Assembly (NCBI GenBank): GCA_035222895.1
Contig: JAVYIG010005275.1
Span: 1-64,000 of the forward strand
DNA: 64,000 bases
From: Strongylocentrotus droebachiensis
Taxonomy: Eukaryota; Echinodermata; Echinoidea; Camarodonta; Strongylocentrotidae
Reading direction: 5' to 3'
Positions 58,301 to 61,300 of this stretch are shown here, piece after piece (positions within the stretch are counted from its first letter, which is position 1; each line of letters starts with the position of its first letter). The notes below the pieces were generated by a model, which saw only the letters and a program-made list of their open reading frames with translations, did not search any database and was not told the DNA's origin. Both the position numbers and the translations under genes were made by a program.

Positions 58301-61300
58301 AAGTTAAATCTATTTCTCGAGTGCTTTGTAAAGCGCTTAGAGATGTCTAATATAAAGCGCTATATAATTACATTAACATTATTATTACCACCACCAATAT
58401 CATCACTACTACCAGTGTTATTACAACTAATGTCTTCATCATCATTATCACTATCATCATCATCACCACCTCATCACAATCACGGTGACATTGCTGAAGG
58501 TACCTGGAGGATCAAGTAACAGAGGAACCTTGTCAATGAGTGTTATCAATATTATCTAGTATCAACACCATCATAATTATCAGTTAAAAAATTGTCTAAA
58601 AACCTACTTATTTTGTCTTAATTTGCCTTCTATTAGATAGTATGATTGTATACTTTTATTTGAGTTAAAACTATTTCTCGTGTGCTTTGTAAAGCTTTTA
58701 GAGATGTCTAATATTAAGCTCTACATAACCTCATTATTATTATTATTATTATCATTATCACCATCATCACTACCACTACAACAATTACAAACCATCATCA
58801 CCATCACCATCATCACCACCAATATCATCACTACTACCAGCTTTACTACCACTATTGTCTTCATCATCATCACTATCGCTATCACCACCATCACCACCAC
58901 CACAAGCATCATCGCAATCAACACCATCACTAACATCAACATCCTCACCCTCACTGTCACCACCACCATTGCTGTCACCATTATCATCACCATCATCATT
59001 ACAATCATAATTACCACCACCATTGCAACTATCAATAATCATCACCATTTCCATCACCATCATCACTACCATCATCCAGACCTACCTAGAGGACATGGCA
59101 TTCCATTATCTCTGGTCTCTGGTAAACAGTAATACCCTTCAGGACAGGACAAGGTGAAGTTCATACCAGTCTCAGGGCAGCTCGATCCTAGGAGGCAGGG
59201 AAAAAAAATTGTTTTATGAACTTAGACAACATCACAAGGACAAAAAGTTCATATACTACACATGTATCTCCAAAACGAATAATCATGAAAATGCCAATGA
59301 TTAAAAACTAGCTGTTTTGGGGTGTTAAAACTAAATCACACTTGCATAACTTCCAAGTGAAACAAAATGAAAAAGTCAGCTCCAAAACAATCTTCAAGAG
59401 TAAAGACCATGCAAGTACATATTTGCCAATTCGTAAGACTCTTCACACCTATTCAAGAAATTGCACTTTTATCCAGAACGGAGGTGAAGGTGTGCAAACC
59501 AAAAAAAATAATGAAAGAACAGCAGTCTAAATTCTCTGATTTCTGACAAATCCAAAACCCAGACAATCCTTTTCCTGCTAACCTTCTGGGCATACATCGC
59601 AAGCTCCAAGGTTGACGGATGGAGCGTAGGTTCCCTGATCACATCTCCTTTCTTTTGTTGCGCCCGTCTCGCAGTAATGGCCTTGGGGACAGGTGTAGCC
59701 GATGGAGATGTCCCCTGGGGTGGGCGTGTCAGACCCTCCAGTACAGATGTATCCAGGATCACAGGGCAGCGTCTGACCTGATAGATAGGAAAGAACAAAC
59801 ACAGTAGACAGCATGTTTAAAAATTCAAAGATTGATATTAATTCTTCCACATTTACACTGAAAACAATTAAGGATCATGCAAGCTGAAGAGTTGGTTACA
59901 AAAATGTTACAGGGAAATAACTGAAATCAACCTTAAAGCCTATCTGCACTATTACTAGTTTGGCCAGGAGGGATTAGACCTCCCTGCGTAATCACTGGCA
60001 GGACGAACAAGGTACTACATGGTTTCATAAGGGAGCGAGAAGCCTTCATATTGTTCTTCAAAGAAAAGTGCACCACGACAAGAAATAATGTTGCATCAAA
60101 GTAACATCAGATCATTGGAGGGCACTTCACATATGTGTATCTTATCCTACAAAGTTTAGTAGGTACATGTATGAGTGTAGCGGCCTTCTTTTCAGGTACA
60201 TGTGCACGTTTCTACATGAATATTTTAAACTCCGAACCTAATGCCTTCTAGTCATAGATCTGGGGGGTGTTTCACAAAGATCCTAAGTTGAACTAAACTC
60301 AAAGTTGGACTTCAATATTATGGAGAGCCATTTGGATCCTTATAATGAAATACATTCCAAAGCAAGTATTTTAGACTTTTTATAAATTCCCCATCAAGAA
60401 CATGAAATCTCCCATGATATATAATAGAAAATATGAATGATTTGAATCACCATTTTATGCCTTAAAATAACTTTTACAAAATATTTTCAAGGATGCTAAC
60501 GGCTTTCCATAATTGTTAAGTCCACCTTAGAGATAAGTTCAACTTAGGATCTTTGTGACCCCCCCGGATCAAGAACTTTGAACTTACCATTGCTAGAGCT
60601 GTTGGCTGTGCAGTACCTGCCCGGGTCACATGGCGCACAGGCCGTCACGTTCATGTTCTCTATACCACTGGAGATGGTTCCTGCTGGGCAGGGGGTCGGC
60701 TTGTAGCTACCGGAGGGGCAGTAGTTACCCTCGGGACAAGGTCTGGGTGTTGGGTTATCCTCCCCTGCTAAGCAGTAATAGCTGCAGAATAATAATTATA
60801 ATAATAATTACATTTATAGGGCGCTTTATACAGGTGCTTCTAAGCAAACAGGTGGTACTATCTAACTCAGTATAATTATTCAACACGTTCAATAGCTTAA
60901 CAGCAACAAATAATACAATACGATTGAGTTGAGTGGAATTAACTACAGAAGAACATTGGGGGGGGGGGGGAGAGAGAGAGAAAGAGCTTTGAGGTGCAGT
61001 GATTGCAGTTGGTGGAGCTAGGCCCTATGTAAATCACTGTGCAACTTTTAATAGTTTGAAGAAAAGATATTATCACCATTTTGCAACTTACATTAATACA
61101 CACTTACCAACCTTTCAAAGCAAAAGTTAGGAATCTCTCAAGTCAAAATTATGAATGCTGTCTATTTTGCATACTTTTTGTACAGAAGTTTTAGAAGAAG
61201 AGAGGAATATGGGGTTCATAACATTGGTTTGAAGGTCAATGAATAGGAATCATTCCTTCAAAATAGGAATGATTGGCAGCTATGTTAATAATGGGAACGT

